Notes: generated by a model from the sequence alone, not told the origin. DNA of 64,000 bases from Phenylobacterium sp. (GCA_020402745.1 JADBYZ010000013.1:62001-126000), one strand, 5' to 3'. Shown: positions 8,577 to 19,176, counted from the stretch's first letter. A program made the numbers and translations.

Positions 8577-10865
8577 ATGAGCGACGCTAGGAAGCGCACC
8601 TTCACCGACGAGGAAGCCCTCAGCTTCCATCAGTTCCCGACGCCCGGGAAGCTGGCCATCACGCCGACCAAGCCCATGGCGACCCAGCGGGACCTGAGCC
8701 TCGCCTACTCGCCGGGGGTGGCCGTACCGGTGCTGCGCATCGCCGAGGACCCCGAGACCGCCTACGACTACACCTCCAAGGGCAACCTGGTGGCGGTGAT
8801 CTCCAACGGCACGGCCATACTGGGCCTGGGCAACCTGGGCGCCCTGGCCTCCAAGCCGGTGATGGAGGGCAAGAGCGTCCTCTTCAAGCGGTTCGCTGAC
8901 GTGGACTCCATCGACATCGAGGTCACCGCCACCGACCCGGACGAGGTCATCACGGTGGTCAAGAACATCGGCGTGACCTTCGGGGGCATCAACCTGGAGG
9001 ACATCAAGAGCCCGGAGTGCTTCCGGATCGAGACCGAGCTCCAGGAACTGCTCGACATCCCGGTCTTCCATGACGACCAGCACGGCACGGCGATCATCTC
9101 GGCGGCCGGCCTCATCAACGCCTGCAAGATCACCGGGCGCGAGCTGAGGGACGTCAAGCTGGTGCTGTGCGGCGCCGGGGCGGCGGGCATCGCCTCCCTC
9201 GAGCTGATCAAGGCTATGGGCGTGCGGGCCGAGAACTGCATCGCCGTGGACAATACCGGCGTCATCTATCGGGGCCGCACCTCGGGTATGAACCAGTGGA
9301 AGTCCGCCCATGCGGTGGAAACCGACGCCCGCACCCTGGCCGACGCCCTCAAGGGCGCCGACGTCTTCTTCGGCCTGTCGGTGAAAGGCGCCCTGACGCC
9401 CGAGATGGTGGCCTCCATGGCGCCCAACCCGATCATCTTCGCCATGGCCAATCCCGACCCGGAGATCACGCCGGAGGAGGTTGCCGCCGTGCGCAGCGAC
9501 GCCATCGTCGCCACCGGCCGCAGCGACTATCCCAACCAGGTCAACAACGTCCTGGGCTTCCCCTACATCTTCCGCGGCGCCCTCGACGTGCGCGCCCGCC
9601 GGGTGAACATGGAGATGAAGGTCGCTTGCGCCAACGCCCTGGCTCAGCTGGCGCGGGAGGACGTGCCGGACGAGGTGGCCGCCGCCTACCATGGCAAGCA
9701 GCTGAAGTTCGGGCCGGACTACATCATTCCCTCGCCCTTCGACCCGAGACTGATCTCCTACATCCCGCCCTTCGTGGCCCAGGCGGCAATGGACTCCGGG
9801 GTCGCCCGCACACCCATCGCCGACATGGACGCCTACCGGGCCTCCCTGGCCCAGCGCCTCGATCCCACAGCGGGCTTCCTGCAGAAGATCCAGGGCGTGG
9901 TCCTGAAGTCGCCGGAAAAGCGCATCGTCTTCGCCGAGGGCGAGGAGCCCAGCGTTATCCGCGCCGCCTTCGCCTTCCAGAACGCCGGGCTGGGCCGGGC
10001 CATCCTGGTCGGCCGCGAGGACCTGGTGGAGGAGAATATGCGGCTCGCCGGCCTCGATCCCGCCGAGGCGGACCTCAAGGTCGTCAACGCCCGGGTCTCG
10101 GAGCACAATCCCGAGTTCGTCGAGTTCCTCTATGGACGGCTGGCCCGTCAGGGCTATCTGAAGCGCGACGTCCTGCGGCTGATCAACCAGGACCGGAACT
10201 CCTTCGCGGCCTCCATGGTCGCCCTGGGTCACGCCGACGGCATGGTCACCGGTGTGACCCGGTCCTACGACCAGGCCCTGGAGGAGATCCTGCGGGTGAT
10301 TGATCCGTCCCCGGATGGCCGGGTCATCGGCATGAGCGTCCTTCTGGCCAAGGGCCGGACCCTCTTCATCGCCGACACCAACGTCACCGAGATGCCGGAC
10401 GCCGACGAGCTGGTCGAGATCGCCTGCGAGGCGGCCCGGGCGGTGAAGATCCTGGGCTATCGGCCGCGGATCGCGTTTCTGTCCTACTCCACCTTCGGCA
10501 ACCCCATGGGCCAGAGGTCGGAGAAGGTCCGCGAGGCGGTGGCCATGCTAGACGAGATGGATGTCGGCTTCGAGTATGAGGGAGAGCTGCCCCCGGACCT
10601 CGCCCTCGACACCGCCAAGTGGGCCAACTACCCCTTCATGCGCCTGAGCGGACCCGCCAACGTCCTGATCATGCCGGCCATCCACTCGGCGGCCATCTCG
10701 ACCCTGCTGGTCCAGGAGCTGGGCGGAGCAACCGTGATCGGGCCCCTGCTCCTTGGCCTGCAGAGGTCCGTTCAGATCACGCCCCTGGGCGCCTCGGTGT
10801 CCAAGATCCTGCAGATGGCGACCCTGGCCGCCTACGAGCAGGACGTGGCGGACGACCAGGCCTGA
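8577..10865 (+). CDS. maeB: NADP-dependent malic enzyme with phosphotransacetylase-like domain
   Basis: The 762-residue MaeB-type malic enzyme decarboxylates malate to pyruvate with NADP. Residues about 20-430 hold the malic enzyme domains with SLAYSPGVA, FHDDQHGTAI and the nucleotide-binding LCGAGAAGIASLEL. Residues about 435-760 form a phosphotransacetylase-like domain (from SPEKRIVFAEGEEP to IGPLLLGLQ) that typically regulates these enzymes by acetyl-CoA rather than catalysing. The ATG at 8577 has AAGGAAA about ten bases upstream. Its stop directly abuts the stop of the convergent permease gene. Confidence 0.95.
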   Translation: MSDARKRTFTDEEALSFHQFPTPGKLAITPTKPMATQRDLSLAYSPGVAVPVLRIAEDPETAYDYTSKGNLVAVISNGTAILGLGNLGALASKPVMEGKSVLFKRFADVDSIDIEVTATDPDEVITVVKNIGVTFGGINLEDIKSPECFRIETELQELLDIPVFHDDQHGTAIISAAGLINACKITGRELRDVKLVLCGAGAAGIASLELIKAMGVRAENCIAVDNTGVIYRGRTSGMNQWKSAHAVETDARTLADALKGADVFFGLSVKGALTPEMVASMAPNPIIFAMANPDPEITPEEVAAVRSDAIVATGRSDYPNQVNNVLGFPYIFRGALDVRARRVNMEMKVACANALAQLAREDVPDEVAAAYHGKQLKFGPDYIIPSPFDPRLISYIPPFVAQAAMDSGVARTPIADMDAYRASLAQRLDPTAGFLQKIQGVVLKSPEKRIVFAEGEEPSVIRAAFAFQNAGLGRAILVGREDLVEENMRLAGLDPAEADLKVVNARVSEHNPEFVEFLYGRLARQGYLKRDVLRLINQDRNSFAASMVALGHADGMVTGVTRSYDQALEEILRVIDPSPDGRVIGMSVLLAKGRTLFIADTNVTEMPDADELVEIACEAARAVKILGYRPRIAFLSYSTFGNPMGQRSEKVREAVAMLDEMDVGFEYEGELPPDLALDTAKWANYPFMRLSGPANVLIMPAIHSAAISTLLVQELGGATVIGPLLLGLQRSVQITPLGASVSKILQMATLAAYEQDVADDQA

Positions 10866-11981
10866 TCAGGCCGCGTCGGCGGGCGCCGGGCGGGAGGGCT
10901 CGCCGGGCTGGCCGTCCTCCGACAGGAGGATGGCGACCCACCGGGATCTGCGGAACTGGGCGCAGATCACCATCACGATCACGGTGAGCGGAGTCGACAG
11001 GAACATACCGACCACGCCCCAGAGCCACCCCCAGAAGGCCAGGGACAATAACACCACAAGGGGGTCCATATTGAGGCTGCGCCCCTGCATGCGCGGAACG
11101 ACGACGTTACCGACAACCAGGTGCAGGCCCTGCAGGACGACGTAGAGGAAGACCGCCTGCCAGTGGCTCTCGAACTGCAGGAGGGCGAAGACCGGCGCAG
11201 CGACCACACCGAGGGCGGCGCCGACGATCGGGATATAACAGGCGAGGAAGATCAGGATCGCGAGAAAGGTCGCCCCGTCGAGCCCCACCGCCGCCATGGC
11301 CGCCCAGGAGGCCGCCGCGATGATCAGCCCGGTGACGGTCTGGACCCACAAGTACTGCTCCACCGAGGTGATGATGGCGCGATAGGCCGCCGCCACCGCA
11401 CGCCTCTCCTCGCGGATGTCTGACAGATTCAGAACCTTTCGCTCCAGGCTCCGACGCGAGGCGAGGATGAAGCCCAGATAGACCAGGATCAGCAGGGTAT
11501 CGGCGGCCATGCTCTGGACCACGCCGGCGGCGCTGACGAGGTAGCCGCCGGGATCCAGTCGCGGGAGGATCTCGTCCAGGCTCGGCGCTGCGGCGATCGG
11601 GGCCGCCTCGGCGAGCTCGGCGACCAGGGCGCTGAGCCTGGGACCATAGCTCATGAGCTTGGAGGCGAAGGCCGAGGCGTTGTCGATGGTCAGCACAAGG
11701 AGCCCGGAGAAGAGGAGACCGGTCAGGGCGAGGGCGAGCGGCATCCCCAGCCGGCGCCGGCTCCGAAGGACGCCGCCCAGACCTCGCTCCAGGGAACTGG
11801 CGAAGCTCGCCAGCACCACCGCGAGGAAGAGGGCCATGGCGAAGGGCGCCAGGACCCCCGAAAGGGCCTTTGCGGCAGCGGCGGCGGCGATGACAGCGAG
11901 GACCACAAGGCAGGCGCGCTCAAGGCCGCGCCCGCGCTCGGGCGGCGGAGAGGGGAGGACTTCGGTTTCGACGCGGCTCAT
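10866..11981 (-). CDS. AI-2E/PerM family transporter
   Basis: This 371-residue polytopic inner-membrane protein has about eight hydrophobic helices, including VVLAVIAAAAAAKALSG near the N-terminus and LVVGNVVVPRMQGRSLN in the conserved C-terminal region of the AI-2E/PerM family. Family members export autoinducer-2, sodium or unknown solutes; the substrate cannot be inferred here. The start MSRVETEVL at 11981 is chosen because the frame upstream lacks transporter-like sequence. It is divergent from the HerA-like gene with about 106 bp between the starts. Confidence 0.85.
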   Translation of the reverse strand: MSRVETEVLPSPPPERGRGLERACLVVLAVIAAAAAAKALSGVLAPFAMALFLAVVLASFASSLERGLGGVLRSRRRLGMPLALALTGLLFSGLLVLTIDNASAFASKLMSYGPRLSALVAELAEAAPIAAAPSLDEILPRLDPGGYLVSAAGVVQSMAADTLLILVYLGFILASRRSLERKVLNLSDIREERRAVAAAYRAIITSVEQYLWVQTVTGLIIAAASWAAMAAVGLDGATFLAILIFLACYIPIVGAALGVVAAPVFALLQFESHWQAVFLYVVLQGLHLVVGNVVVPRMQGRSLNMDPLVVLLSLAFWGWLWGVVGMFLSTPLTVIVMVICAQFRRSRWVAILLSEDGQPGEPSRPAPADAA

Positions 11982-12087
11982 ATCCCCATCCTGCCATGGC
12001 TGACCGGCTTGGCGAAGACCCGGCTGCGGGCCATACAGGATCGGCGGGGGCTGTGGGCGGCCGCGCGCCGCTTCGGGAGGGTGGAGA

Positions 12088-13557
12088 ATGACGCAGACCG
12101 CGCCGGCTGGCGATGTCCTGATCGGGGGATCAGGCCAGCCCGAGACGCTCCGCCTGGATCGCGCCAACCGGCACGGGCTGGTGGCAGGAGCGACGGGGAC
12201 GGGCAAGACCGTCACCCTGCAGATCCTGGCCCAGGGGCTTTCTGACGCCGGGGTGCCGGTCTTCGCCGCGGACGTGAAGGGCGACCTCAGCGGGGTCGCC
12301 GCCCCCGGCGAGCCCGGGGAGAAGATGCTGGCGCGGGCGCGCTCCATGAACCTGGAGCTGGTTCCCCAGGCCGCGCCGACCCTGTTCTGGGACCTCTTCG
12401 GCGAGAAGGGCCACCCCATACGGACGACGGTCTCGGAGGTGGGGCCCCTCCTCATCGCCCGCATGCTCGAGCTCAATGAGGTGCAGGAGGGCGTGCTCTC
12501 CGTGGTGTTCCGGGCCGCCGACGAGGAGGGTCTGCTGCTCCTGGACCTGAAGGACCTGCAGGCGGCCCTGACCTTCGCCGCCGAGAACGCCGCCGCCCTG
12601 GGTGCGCGCTATGGCAACGTTTCGACAGCCACGGTGGCGACCATCCAGCGCAAGCTGCTGGTCCTTGAGGACCAGGGCGGCGCCCGCCTGTTCGGCGAGC
12701 CGGCCCTCGACCTCTCGGACTTCATGCGCAAGGACGGGGACGGGCGGGGCTATGTCAGCATCCTGGCCGCCGACCGGCTGATCACCTCTCCCCGCCTCTA
12801 CGCCACCTTCCTGCTCTGGTTGATGTCCGAGCTCTTCGAGGTCCTGCCTGAGGTGGGAGACGCCGACCGGCCGAGACTCGCCTTCTTCTTCGACGAGGCC
12901 CACCTGCTCTTTTGCGATGCGCCGAAGTCCCTGCTGGAGAAAATCGAGCAGGTGGTCCGCCTGATCCGCTCCAAGGGCGTAGGGGTCTATTTCGTCACCC
13001 AGAACCCGGCCGACATCCCCGACGCGGTCCTGGGCCAGCTGGGCAACCGGATCCAGCACGCCCTGAGGGCCTACACCCCCGCCGACCAGAAGGGGCTGAG
13101 GGCCGCCGCCAGCAGCTTCCGCACCAATCCGGAGTTCAACACGGCCGAGGCGATCCAGGCCCTGGGCGTAGGCGAGGCCCTGGTGTCGGTCCTGGACGAG
13201 AAGGGCGCACCGACGATCGTGCAGAAGACTCTGATCCGGCCGCCGGTCTCGCGCCTGGGGCCCCTGACCCCGGCGGAGCGGGCCGCGGTTCTTGGGGCCA
13301 GCCCTCTTCGCGGGATCTATGAGGCCGCGGTCGACCGGGAGAGCGCCTTCGAGGTCCTGAGGGTCCGCACCGAAGCCCGGACCCGGGCGGAGGCGGAGGC
13401 CCGTTCCGTCCCGCCTGCCCCCGTGCGGGCGCCGGCCGCCGGACGCGGGCGCCAGACCCTGACCGAGACCTTCGCCAAGCAATTCCTGCGCACCCTTGCC
13501 TCCGCGGCAGGGCGGGAGATCCTGCGCGGGGTCCTGGGCGGCATGCGCCGCCGCTGA
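12088..13557 (+). CDS. HerA-like ATPase (DUF853/YjgR family)
   Basis: This 489-residue P-loop ATPase of the HerA/FtsK superfamily has Walker A GATGTGKT at residues 34-41 and Walker B-like LAFFFDEAHLLF near residue 268. The following GVGVYFVTQNPADIPD is the sensor segment typical of YjgR proteins. The C-terminus (about 440-489) is Arg/Ala-rich and ends in ILRGVLGGMRRR. The cellular role is undefined; related HerA proteins translocate DNA with NurA, but no nuclease gene is adjacent. It is a single-gene unit ending before a minus-strand terminator. Confidence 0.88.
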   Translation: MTQTAPAGDVLIGGSGQPETLRLDRANRHGLVAGATGTGKTVTLQILAQGLSDAGVPVFAADVKGDLSGVAAPGEPGEKMLARARSMNLELVPQAAPTLFWDLFGEKGHPIRTTVSEVGPLLIARMLELNEVQEGVLSVVFRAADEEGLLLLDLKDLQAALTFAAENAAALGARYGNVSTATVATIQRKLLVLEDQGGARLFGEPALDLSDFMRKDGDGRGYVSILAADRLITSPRLYATFLLWLMSELFEVLPEVGDADRPRLAFFFDEAHLLFCDAPKSLLEKIEQVVRLIRSKGVGVYFVTQNPADIPDAVLGQLGNRIQHALRAYTPADQKGLRAAASSFRTNPEFNTAEAIQALGVGEALVSVLDEKGAPTIVQKTLIRPPVSRLGPLTPAERAAVLGASPLRGIYEAAVDRESAFEVLRVRTEARTRAEAEARSVPPAPVRAPAAGRGRQTLTETFAKQFLRTLASAAGREILRGVLGGMRRR

Positions 13558-13572
13558 AGGCGGGCGCCCACG

Positions 13573-13603
13573 AAAAAGGAGCCGGCCCCGAAGGACCGGC
13601 CCC
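13573..13603 (-). terminator. Intrinsic terminator with TTCG loop, after the SDR gene
   Basis: On the minus strand an 11-bp stem (GGGGCCGGTCC with GGGCCGGCTCC, allowing two G-T pairs) closes a TTCG tetraloop and is followed by five T (13577-13573). It lies 22 bp past the stop of the minus-strand SDR gene at 13626 and separates it from the convergent HerA-like gene. Confidence 0.85.
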
Positions 13604-13625
13604 TCGTGTCGCACAGGTTTGCGGT

Positions 13626-14408
<783 letters not shown>

Positions 14409-14465
14409 GGACGCTGAGCTCCCGTGCTCGTCTGAGAAAAAACCTGTAGCCTTGCCTTTAACCTG

Positions 14466-14897
14466 ATGAACGCCGACTCAAAAGCATCACGCGACGTCAA
14501 TCCGGAGGGAATCGAGCCGGACTCCCCGATCGCGCCCGAACGCGCTCTGGTTCCTGCAGTCGCCCGCCTGAATGCACGCCGGGTCGAGTCGGGATTCTGG
14601 CCGAAGATGCGGCGGGTCGCCGCGCGCATTCCCTTCGCCGTGGACGCGCTCGCGGTATGGCGCTGCGCCCGTGATCCCGCGACCCCCCGGACAGCCAAGG
14701 CCATCATGCTCGCGGCCCTCGCCTATTTCGTGCTGCCCACCGACGCCGTTCCCGACATTCTTGCCGCTGTAGGGTTCACGGACGACGCGGCGGTCTTCGC
14801 CGCCCTCCTGGCGGTGATCGGCAAGCACCTGAAGCCCGAGCACCGGGCGGCGGCCGAGGCGGACCTGCAGCGCCTTCGCGGGGAGGAGTGGCCCTAG
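14466..14897 (+). CDS. YkvA-family (DUF1232) membrane protein
   Basis: This 143-residue protein carries the DUF1232 core at about 75-115, with AIMLAALAYFVLPTDAVPDI and GFTDDAAVFAALL, the signature of YkvA proteins. The single hydrophobic stretch suggests membrane association. Function of the family is unknown. The stop codon is the first part of a 50-bp palindromic element (14896-14945). Confidence 0.85.
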   Translation: MNADSKASRDVNPEGIEPDSPIAPERALVPAVARLNARRVESGFWPKMRRVAARIPFAVDALAVWRCARDPATPRTAKAIMLAALAYFVLPTDAVPDILAAVGFTDDAAVFAALLAVIGKHLKPEHRAAAEADLQRLRGEEWP

Positions 14898-14945
14898 ATC
14901 ATGTTCCGATAAGCGGGAACCGGTTATCGGATCGAAACATGATCT
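14896..14945. repeat. Palindromic intergenic element, copy A
   Basis: The 50-bp element has outer arms AGATCATGTT (14896-14905) and AACATGATCT (14936-14945) and inner arms CCGATAA (14906-14912) and TTATCGG (14924-14930). It begins inside the stop codon of the YkvA-like gene and lies between two convergent genes. Its reverse complement matches the element at 34197-34246 at 40 of 50 positions with no gaps. A REP-like or bidirectional terminator role is plausible. Confidence 0.8.
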
Positions 14946-14997
14946 CACGTATTGAAATGAGAGCCTGCAACGGGCCGGCTCCCCCTTGGTGGAGGAG

Positions 14998-15897
14998 TTA
15001 GGGGCGGCGGGAGGCGGCGTGTTCGCGCCAGGTGATGAAGAGGGTGGAGGCCACCACCACGGCGGCCCCAACGATCGTCCAAACGGTAGGGATCTCGGCG
15101 AACAGGAAGAAGCCGACGGCGGCGGCGAAAACCAGCCGGATGTAGTCTACCGGGGCCATGGCGGCGGCGTCGCCCGCGGCCATGCCCCGGATGTAGAAGG
15201 CCTGGGTCGCGGTGCCCATGACGCCCATCACGGACAACAGGGCGAGGTCCATGGGCTCGGGCCAGCGCCAGGACAGGAGGGCGCCGGGGACGGAGAAGAC
15301 CAGGCCCAGGGTCGCCGCCCAGACTAGGAGGACGGTCGGCGTATGATCCCGGGTCAGGACCTTCATCCCCGTGACCGTCAGGGCGAAGAGGAAGGACGAG
15401 GCCAGCATGGCGAGGGCCGGCAGGCCCAGGGCGAAGTGCCCCTCGGCGCCGGGCCGCACCATGATCAGAACGCCGGCGAAGCCCGCCAGGGCGGCGAAGA
15501 GGCGCAAGGGCCCGATCCGTTCGCCCACCACGAAGGCGGCCAGGGGCACCAGCCAGAGGCTGCGGGTGAAGGATAGGGCGTTCGCGTCCGCCAGGGGCAT
15601 GGTCTGGAAGGCGTAGAAGGACAGCAGGGTGCCCAGCGTCCCGGCCCCGGCCCGGAAGAGGAGCAGGCCCGGGCGGCTGGTGGCGAAGGCCGCCGACCGG
15701 TGACGGAGGATGATCGGAAGCAGGATCAGGAAGCCCGCCGCCTGACGGTAGAAGGTCTGGAGTCCCGCCGAGTATCCCTCGCCGAGGAACTTGATGAGGG
15801 TCGACATGACCGTGAAGGCCAGGGCCGACGCGGTCATCCACAGGGCGCCCTGGATGTTGGGAGACAGGCCGGCGAAGGCGCGGACGACCCGGTTCAA
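14998..15897 (-). CDS. DMT-superfamily (EamA) transporter
   Basis: This 299-residue inner-membrane protein has about ten hydrophobic helices arranged as two EamA halves, with the first half around GALWMTASALAFTVMSTL and the second around LPALAMLASSFLFALTVTG. Such permeases export metabolites or drugs; the substrate is unknown. The start overlaps the stop of the upstream SDR gene by 4 bp, so the two are translationally coupled. Confidence 0.88.
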   Translation of the reverse strand: MNRVVRAFAGLSPNIQGALWMTASALAFTVMSTLIKFLGEGYSAGLQTFYRQAAGFLILLPIILRHRSAAFATSRPGLLLFRAGAGTLGTLLSFYAFQTMPLADANALSFTRSLWLVPLAAFVVGERIGPLRLFAALAGFAGVLIMVRPGAEGHFALGLPALAMLASSFLFALTVTGMKVLTRDHTPTVLLVWAATLGLVFSVPGALLSWRWPEPMDLALLSVMGVMGTATQAFYIRGMAAGDAAAMAPVDYIRLVFAAAVGFFLFAEIPTVWTIVGAAVVVASTLFITWREHAASRRP

Positions 15898-16763
15898 GTC
15901 TGCCCGGGACCGGCCGCCATCTGCATGAAGGACTCCCCGAAGATCGCCGCGAAGGGCGAACCCGCCTCAGGGTCCCAGCTGTGCCGCGAGCCCACCGTGA
16001 TGCCGCCGTCCACCACCAGGTGGGTCCCGGTGACAAAGGCCGAGGCGTCGGAGGCCAGGTAGAGGGCGGCCTCAGCGATATCCTGCGGCAGGCCCGGCTT
16101 CTTCACCGGCTGGGCGATCTGGGCGTTCTGGGCCACCAGGGCGGCCATCTGGTCGGCGGCGTCCCGGGTCATGCCAAGGGTGGCGCCGAAGATGGAGGTG
16201 GCGATCAGGCCGGGGCAGATGGCGTTGACCCGGATGCCCTGGGGCGAGAGCTGGGCGGCGGCGCAACGGCTCATGTGCACCACCCCGGCCTTGGCTGTGG
16301 AATAGGCGATCGGGCCCCAGCCTGCCTGCAGGCCGGCGATGGAGGCGGTGTTGATGATCGACCCCCCTCCGCGCTTCAGCATGGCGGGAACCGCGTGCTT
16401 CATGCCCAGGGCCGGGCCGCGGACCAGGATGTCGAAGATCCAGTTCCAGCCGTCGGCGGTGACCTCGGTGATGGTCCCCATCCGGTCGGAGATGCCGGCG
16501 TTGTTGAACTGGATGTCCAGTCCGCCGAAGGCGCTCTCGGCCAGGGCCACGGCCGCGGCGAGGTCCGCCTCGGCGGTGACGTCGCAGCGCACATAGCGCA
16601 CGGCGTCGGGGAACCGGCGCTCGAGCATGGCGCCCTTCTCGTCCTGGATGTCGGCGGCGACCACCTTCGCCCCCTCCGAGACAAAGAGCTCGACGGTTCC
16701 CAGGCCGATGCCCGAGGCCGCCCCCGTAATCATCGCCACCTTGCCTTCAAGCCGTCCGGCCAT
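15894..16763 (-). CDS. Short-chain dehydrogenase/reductase
   Basis: This 289-residue classical SDR has the dinucleotide motif TGAASGIGLGT at about 13-23, NNAG in the fourth strand region, the catalytic Ser in IINTASIAG and Tyr-Lys in AYSTAKAG. The C-terminal extension of about 30 residues after VVDGGITVG is longer than usual. The substrate is unknown. It lies 24 bp after the quinone oxidoreductase gene and is coupled to the EamA permease, forming a three-gene minus-strand unit. Confidence 0.9.
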   Translation of the reverse strand: MAGRLEGKVAMITGAASGIGLGTVELFVSEGAKVVAADIQDEKGAMLERRFPDAVRYVRCDVTAEADLAAAVALAESAFGGLDIQFNNAGISDRMGTITEVTADGWNWIFDILVRGPALGMKHAVPAMLKRGGGSIINTASIAGLQAGWGPIAYSTAKAGVVHMSRCAAAQLSPQGIRVNAICPGLIATSIFGATLGMTRDAADQMAALVAQNAQIAQPVKKPGLPQDIAEAALYLASDASAFVTGTHLVVDGGITVGSRHSWDPEAGSPFAAIFGESFMQMAAGPGQT

Positions 16764-16787
16764 GTCCGTTCTCCTGTCCCGTTTCCG

Positions 16788-17792
16788 TCAGTCGCCGAGG
16801 GTGACGACGACCTTGCCCATGGCCTTGCGGCTGCCCAGGTGGGCGATGGCGTCCGCGGCCTTCGCGAAGGGGAAGCGCTCGGACACGTAGGGTCGGATCT
16901 TGCCCTGGGCGTAGAGGTCGATGAGTTCGAGGTTGGACTTCTGGAACAGGTCCGGATTGCGGGCCGTCCAGTTGCCCCAGATCACGCCGACAATGTCGCA
17001 GCCCTTCAGCAGGGGCAGGTTCAGCGGGATCTTCGGGATCTCGCCGGCGGCGAAGCCGATGACGAGGTAGCGGCCTTCCCAGGCGATGGAGCGCAGGGCC
17101 GGTTCGGCGTAGTCGCCGCCGATGGCGTCGTAGATCACGTCCGCGCCGTTCTCGCCGCAGGCCTCCTTAAACAGCTGGGAAAGCTGCTTCTGGCCGTCGC
17201 GATCAAAGGGGCCGCGGCCGTAGACCACGCCGGACTCCGCACCGTGGCGGATGGCGAGGTCGACCTTCTCCTGGGTGGAGCAGGCGGCGATGACCCGGGC
17301 GCCCATGGCCTTGCCCAGCTCGACGGCCGCCAGGCCGACGCCGCCGGCGGCGCCGAGGACCAGCATGGTCTCGCCGGCCTTCAGGCAGCCCCGGTCCTTC
17401 AGCGCGTGGTAGGAGGTGCCGTAGGTCAGGATGAAGGCGGCGGCCTCGTCGTAGGGCATGGCGTCCGGGATCGGGGTCAGGCGCCCGGCGGGGGCCGCGA
17501 TCTCCTCGACCAGGCCGCCGTGGCCGATCTGGGCCAGGACCCGGTCGCCCACCTTCACCTCGGTGACGCCTTCGGCGATCTCCGTGACAATGCCCGAGAC
17601 CTCGCCGCCGGGGGCGAAGGGACGGGGGGGCTTGGACTGGTACTTGTCCTCGATGATCAGGACGTCCGGGAAATTGATGCCCACAGCCTTGACCTTGACG
17701 CGCGCCCACCCGGGGCGCAGCTCGGGCGCCGGAATGTCCTCGATCACCAGGGTTTCGGGCCCGCCGACAACCTTGCTCAAGACCGCTTTCAT
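16788..17792 (-). CDS. NADPH:quinone oxidoreductase (zinc-free MDR family)
   Basis: This 334-residue medium-chain reductase matches the quinone oxidoreductase branch: [16 protein letters not shown] near 34-49, [14 protein letters not shown] and the nucleotide-binding [20 protein letters not shown]. The structural-zinc cysteine cluster of alcohol dehydrogenases is absent. It probably reduces quinones or enoyl-CoA-like substrates with NADPH. It is the first gene of the unit with the SDR and EamA genes and diverges from rlmN. Confidence 0.9.
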   Translation of the reverse strand: MKAVLSKVVGGPETLVIEDIPAPELRPGWARVKVKAVGINFPDVLIIEDKYQSKPPRPFAPGGEVSGIVTEIAEGVTEVKVGDRVLAQIGHGGLVEEIAAPAGRLTPIPDAMPYDEAAAFILTYGTSYHALKDRGCLKAGETMLVLGAAGGVGLAAVELGKAMGARVIAACSTQEKVDLAIRHGAESGVVYGRGPFDRDGQKQLSQLFKEACGENGADVIYDAIGGDYAEPALRSIAWEGRYLVIGFAAGEIPKIPLNLPLLKGCDIVGVIWGNWTARNPDLFQKSNLELIDLYAQGKIRPYVSERFPFAKAADAIAHLGSRKAMGKVVVTLGD

Positions 17793-17890
17793 GTCTCTCT
17801 CCCCTATTCCTGGCGCGCTTCGCGATGGCCGCGCACGCTAGCCCAGCCGTCCGGCGCGCGGAAGCCGTCGGGGGCAAAGAATCACCGGAT

Positions 17891-17919
17891 TTGGCGGGCG
17901 TGCCGGCCTCGCCTATATT
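17891..17919 (+). promoter_or_regulatory. rlmN promoter, supports the GTG start
   Basis: TTGGCG (17891-17896) is 17 bases before TATATT (17914-17919). Transcription would begin near 17926, after the alternative ATG at 17825, so the GTG at 17945 is the better rlmN start. The predicted leader is about 20 bases. Confidence 0.5.
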
Positions 17920-17944
17920 CCGCCCTCCTGTCGCCGAGGCTTCC

Positions 17945-19165
17945 GTGTCCATCACCCTTGACCTCTCCCGGTCCCGAGACGCCGCCGTCCCGGCGCGGCG
18001 GCCGAACCTGACGGGCCTGACCCGGCAGGGCCTGGCCGACGCCCTCGTCGAGGCCGGGCTTGTGCCGCAGGCTAAGGCCCGGATGCGGGCCACCCAGCTC
18101 TGGCGCTGGATGCATCACTACGGCTTGACGAACTTCGCCCTGATGACCGACGTGGCCAAGGAGCTGCGGGCGGCCCTGGCCGAGGCCTTCGACCTGTCGC
18201 GCCCGGAGGTGGTCGAGCGCCAGGTCTCCGTCGACGGAACCCGGAAGTGGCTGATCCGCATGGCGCCCGGGGTCGAGGTGGAGACCGTCTACATCCCGGA
18301 CGTCGGACGGTCCGGCGCCCTGTGTGTCTCCAGCCAGGTGGGCTGCACCCTGAACTGCACCTTCTGCCACACGGGCACCCAGCCCCTGGTTCGCAACCTG
18401 ACCGCGGCGGAGATCGTCGCCCAGGTCCAGGTCGCCCGGGACGAGCTGGGCGAATGGCCCTCGCCCAAGGAGGACCGGCGGCTCTCCAACATCGTCTTCA
18501 TGGGCATGGGCGAGCCGCTCTATAATCTCGACAGCGTGGCCGACGCCATCGACATCATCGCCGACCATGAGGGGATCGCCATCTCCCGGCGGCGGATCAC
18601 CGTCTCGACCTCAGGCGTGGTCCCCCAGCTGAAGGCCCTGGGCGAGCGGACCCAGGCCATGCTGGCCATCTCGCTGCACGCCACGAACGACGCCCTGCGC
18701 GACGAGCTGGTGCCCCTGAACCGGAAATATCCCATCGCCGAGCTGATGGCCGGCATCCGGGCCTATCCGGGGCTGGGCAACGCCCGGCGGGTGACCTTCG
18801 AATACGTCATGCTGAAGGGGGTCAACGACAGCCCCGCCGAGGCCCGCGCCCTGGTGAAGCTGCTGGCCGGCGTCCCGGCCAAGATCAACCTGATCCCCTT
18901 CAATCCCTGGCCGGGGAGCCCCTACGCCTGCTCGGACTGGGGGACCATCGAGGCCTTCGCCGCGATCCTGAACCGGGCCGGCTACGCCTCGCCCATCCGT
19001 ACGCCCAGAGGGCGCGACATCCTCGCCGCCTGCGGCCAGCTCAAGAGCGAAAGCGAGAAGGAGCGGGCCTCGGTTCGTCGGGCCCGCGAGCGCGCCATCG
19101 CGCCTCTGGCCGCTCCAGATCGGGACCCGGCATTCTACGAGACCCCCTCCCAGGACCGCGACTGA
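17945..19165 (+). CDS. rlmN: Dual-specificity RNA methyltransferase RlmN
   Basis: This 406-residue radical-SAM enzyme methylates C2 of A2503 in 23S rRNA and A37 of some tRNAs. The 4Fe-4S cysteines are Cys134, Cys138 and Cys141 in [12 protein letters not shown]. The methyl-carrying cysteine is in the C-terminal ILAACGQL. From the GTG at 17945 the length fits the family; a start at 17825 would lie upstream of the likely promoter and add 40 low-complexity residues. The related Fe-S and SAM genes metK and miaB lie downstream on the opposite strand. Confidence 0.95.
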   Translation: MSITLDLSRSRDAAVPARRPNLTGLTRQGLADALVEAGLVPQAKARMRATQLWRWMHHYGLTNFALMTDVAKELRAALAEAFDLSRPEVVERQVSVDGTRKWLIRMAPGVEVETVYIPDVGRSGALCVSSQVGCTLNCTFCHTGTQPLVRNLTAAEIVAQVQVARDELGEWPSPKEDRRLSNIVFMGMGEPLYNLDSVADAIDIIADHEGIAISRRRITVSTSGVVPQLKALGERTQAMLAISLHATNDALRDELVPLNRKYPIAELMAGIRAYPGLGNARRVTFEYVMLKGVNDSPAEARALVKLLAGVPAKINLIPFNPWPGSPYACSDWGTIEAFAAILNRAGYASPIRTPRGRDILAACGQLKSESEKERASVRRARERAIAPLAAPDRDPAFYETPSQDRD

Positions 19166-19176
19166 ACGGAGCTCCC

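Noticed and set aside
8415-10232. Minus-strand open frame of about 600 codons antisense to maeB
   Set aside because: No recognisable motif, and His/Gly/Val/Asp-rich shadow composition. The plus-strand malic enzyme explains the sequence.
15981-18011. Plus-strand open frame of over 670 codons antisense to the SDR and quinone oxidoreductase genes
   Set aside because: It covers two well-supported minus-strand enzymes and shows no domain.
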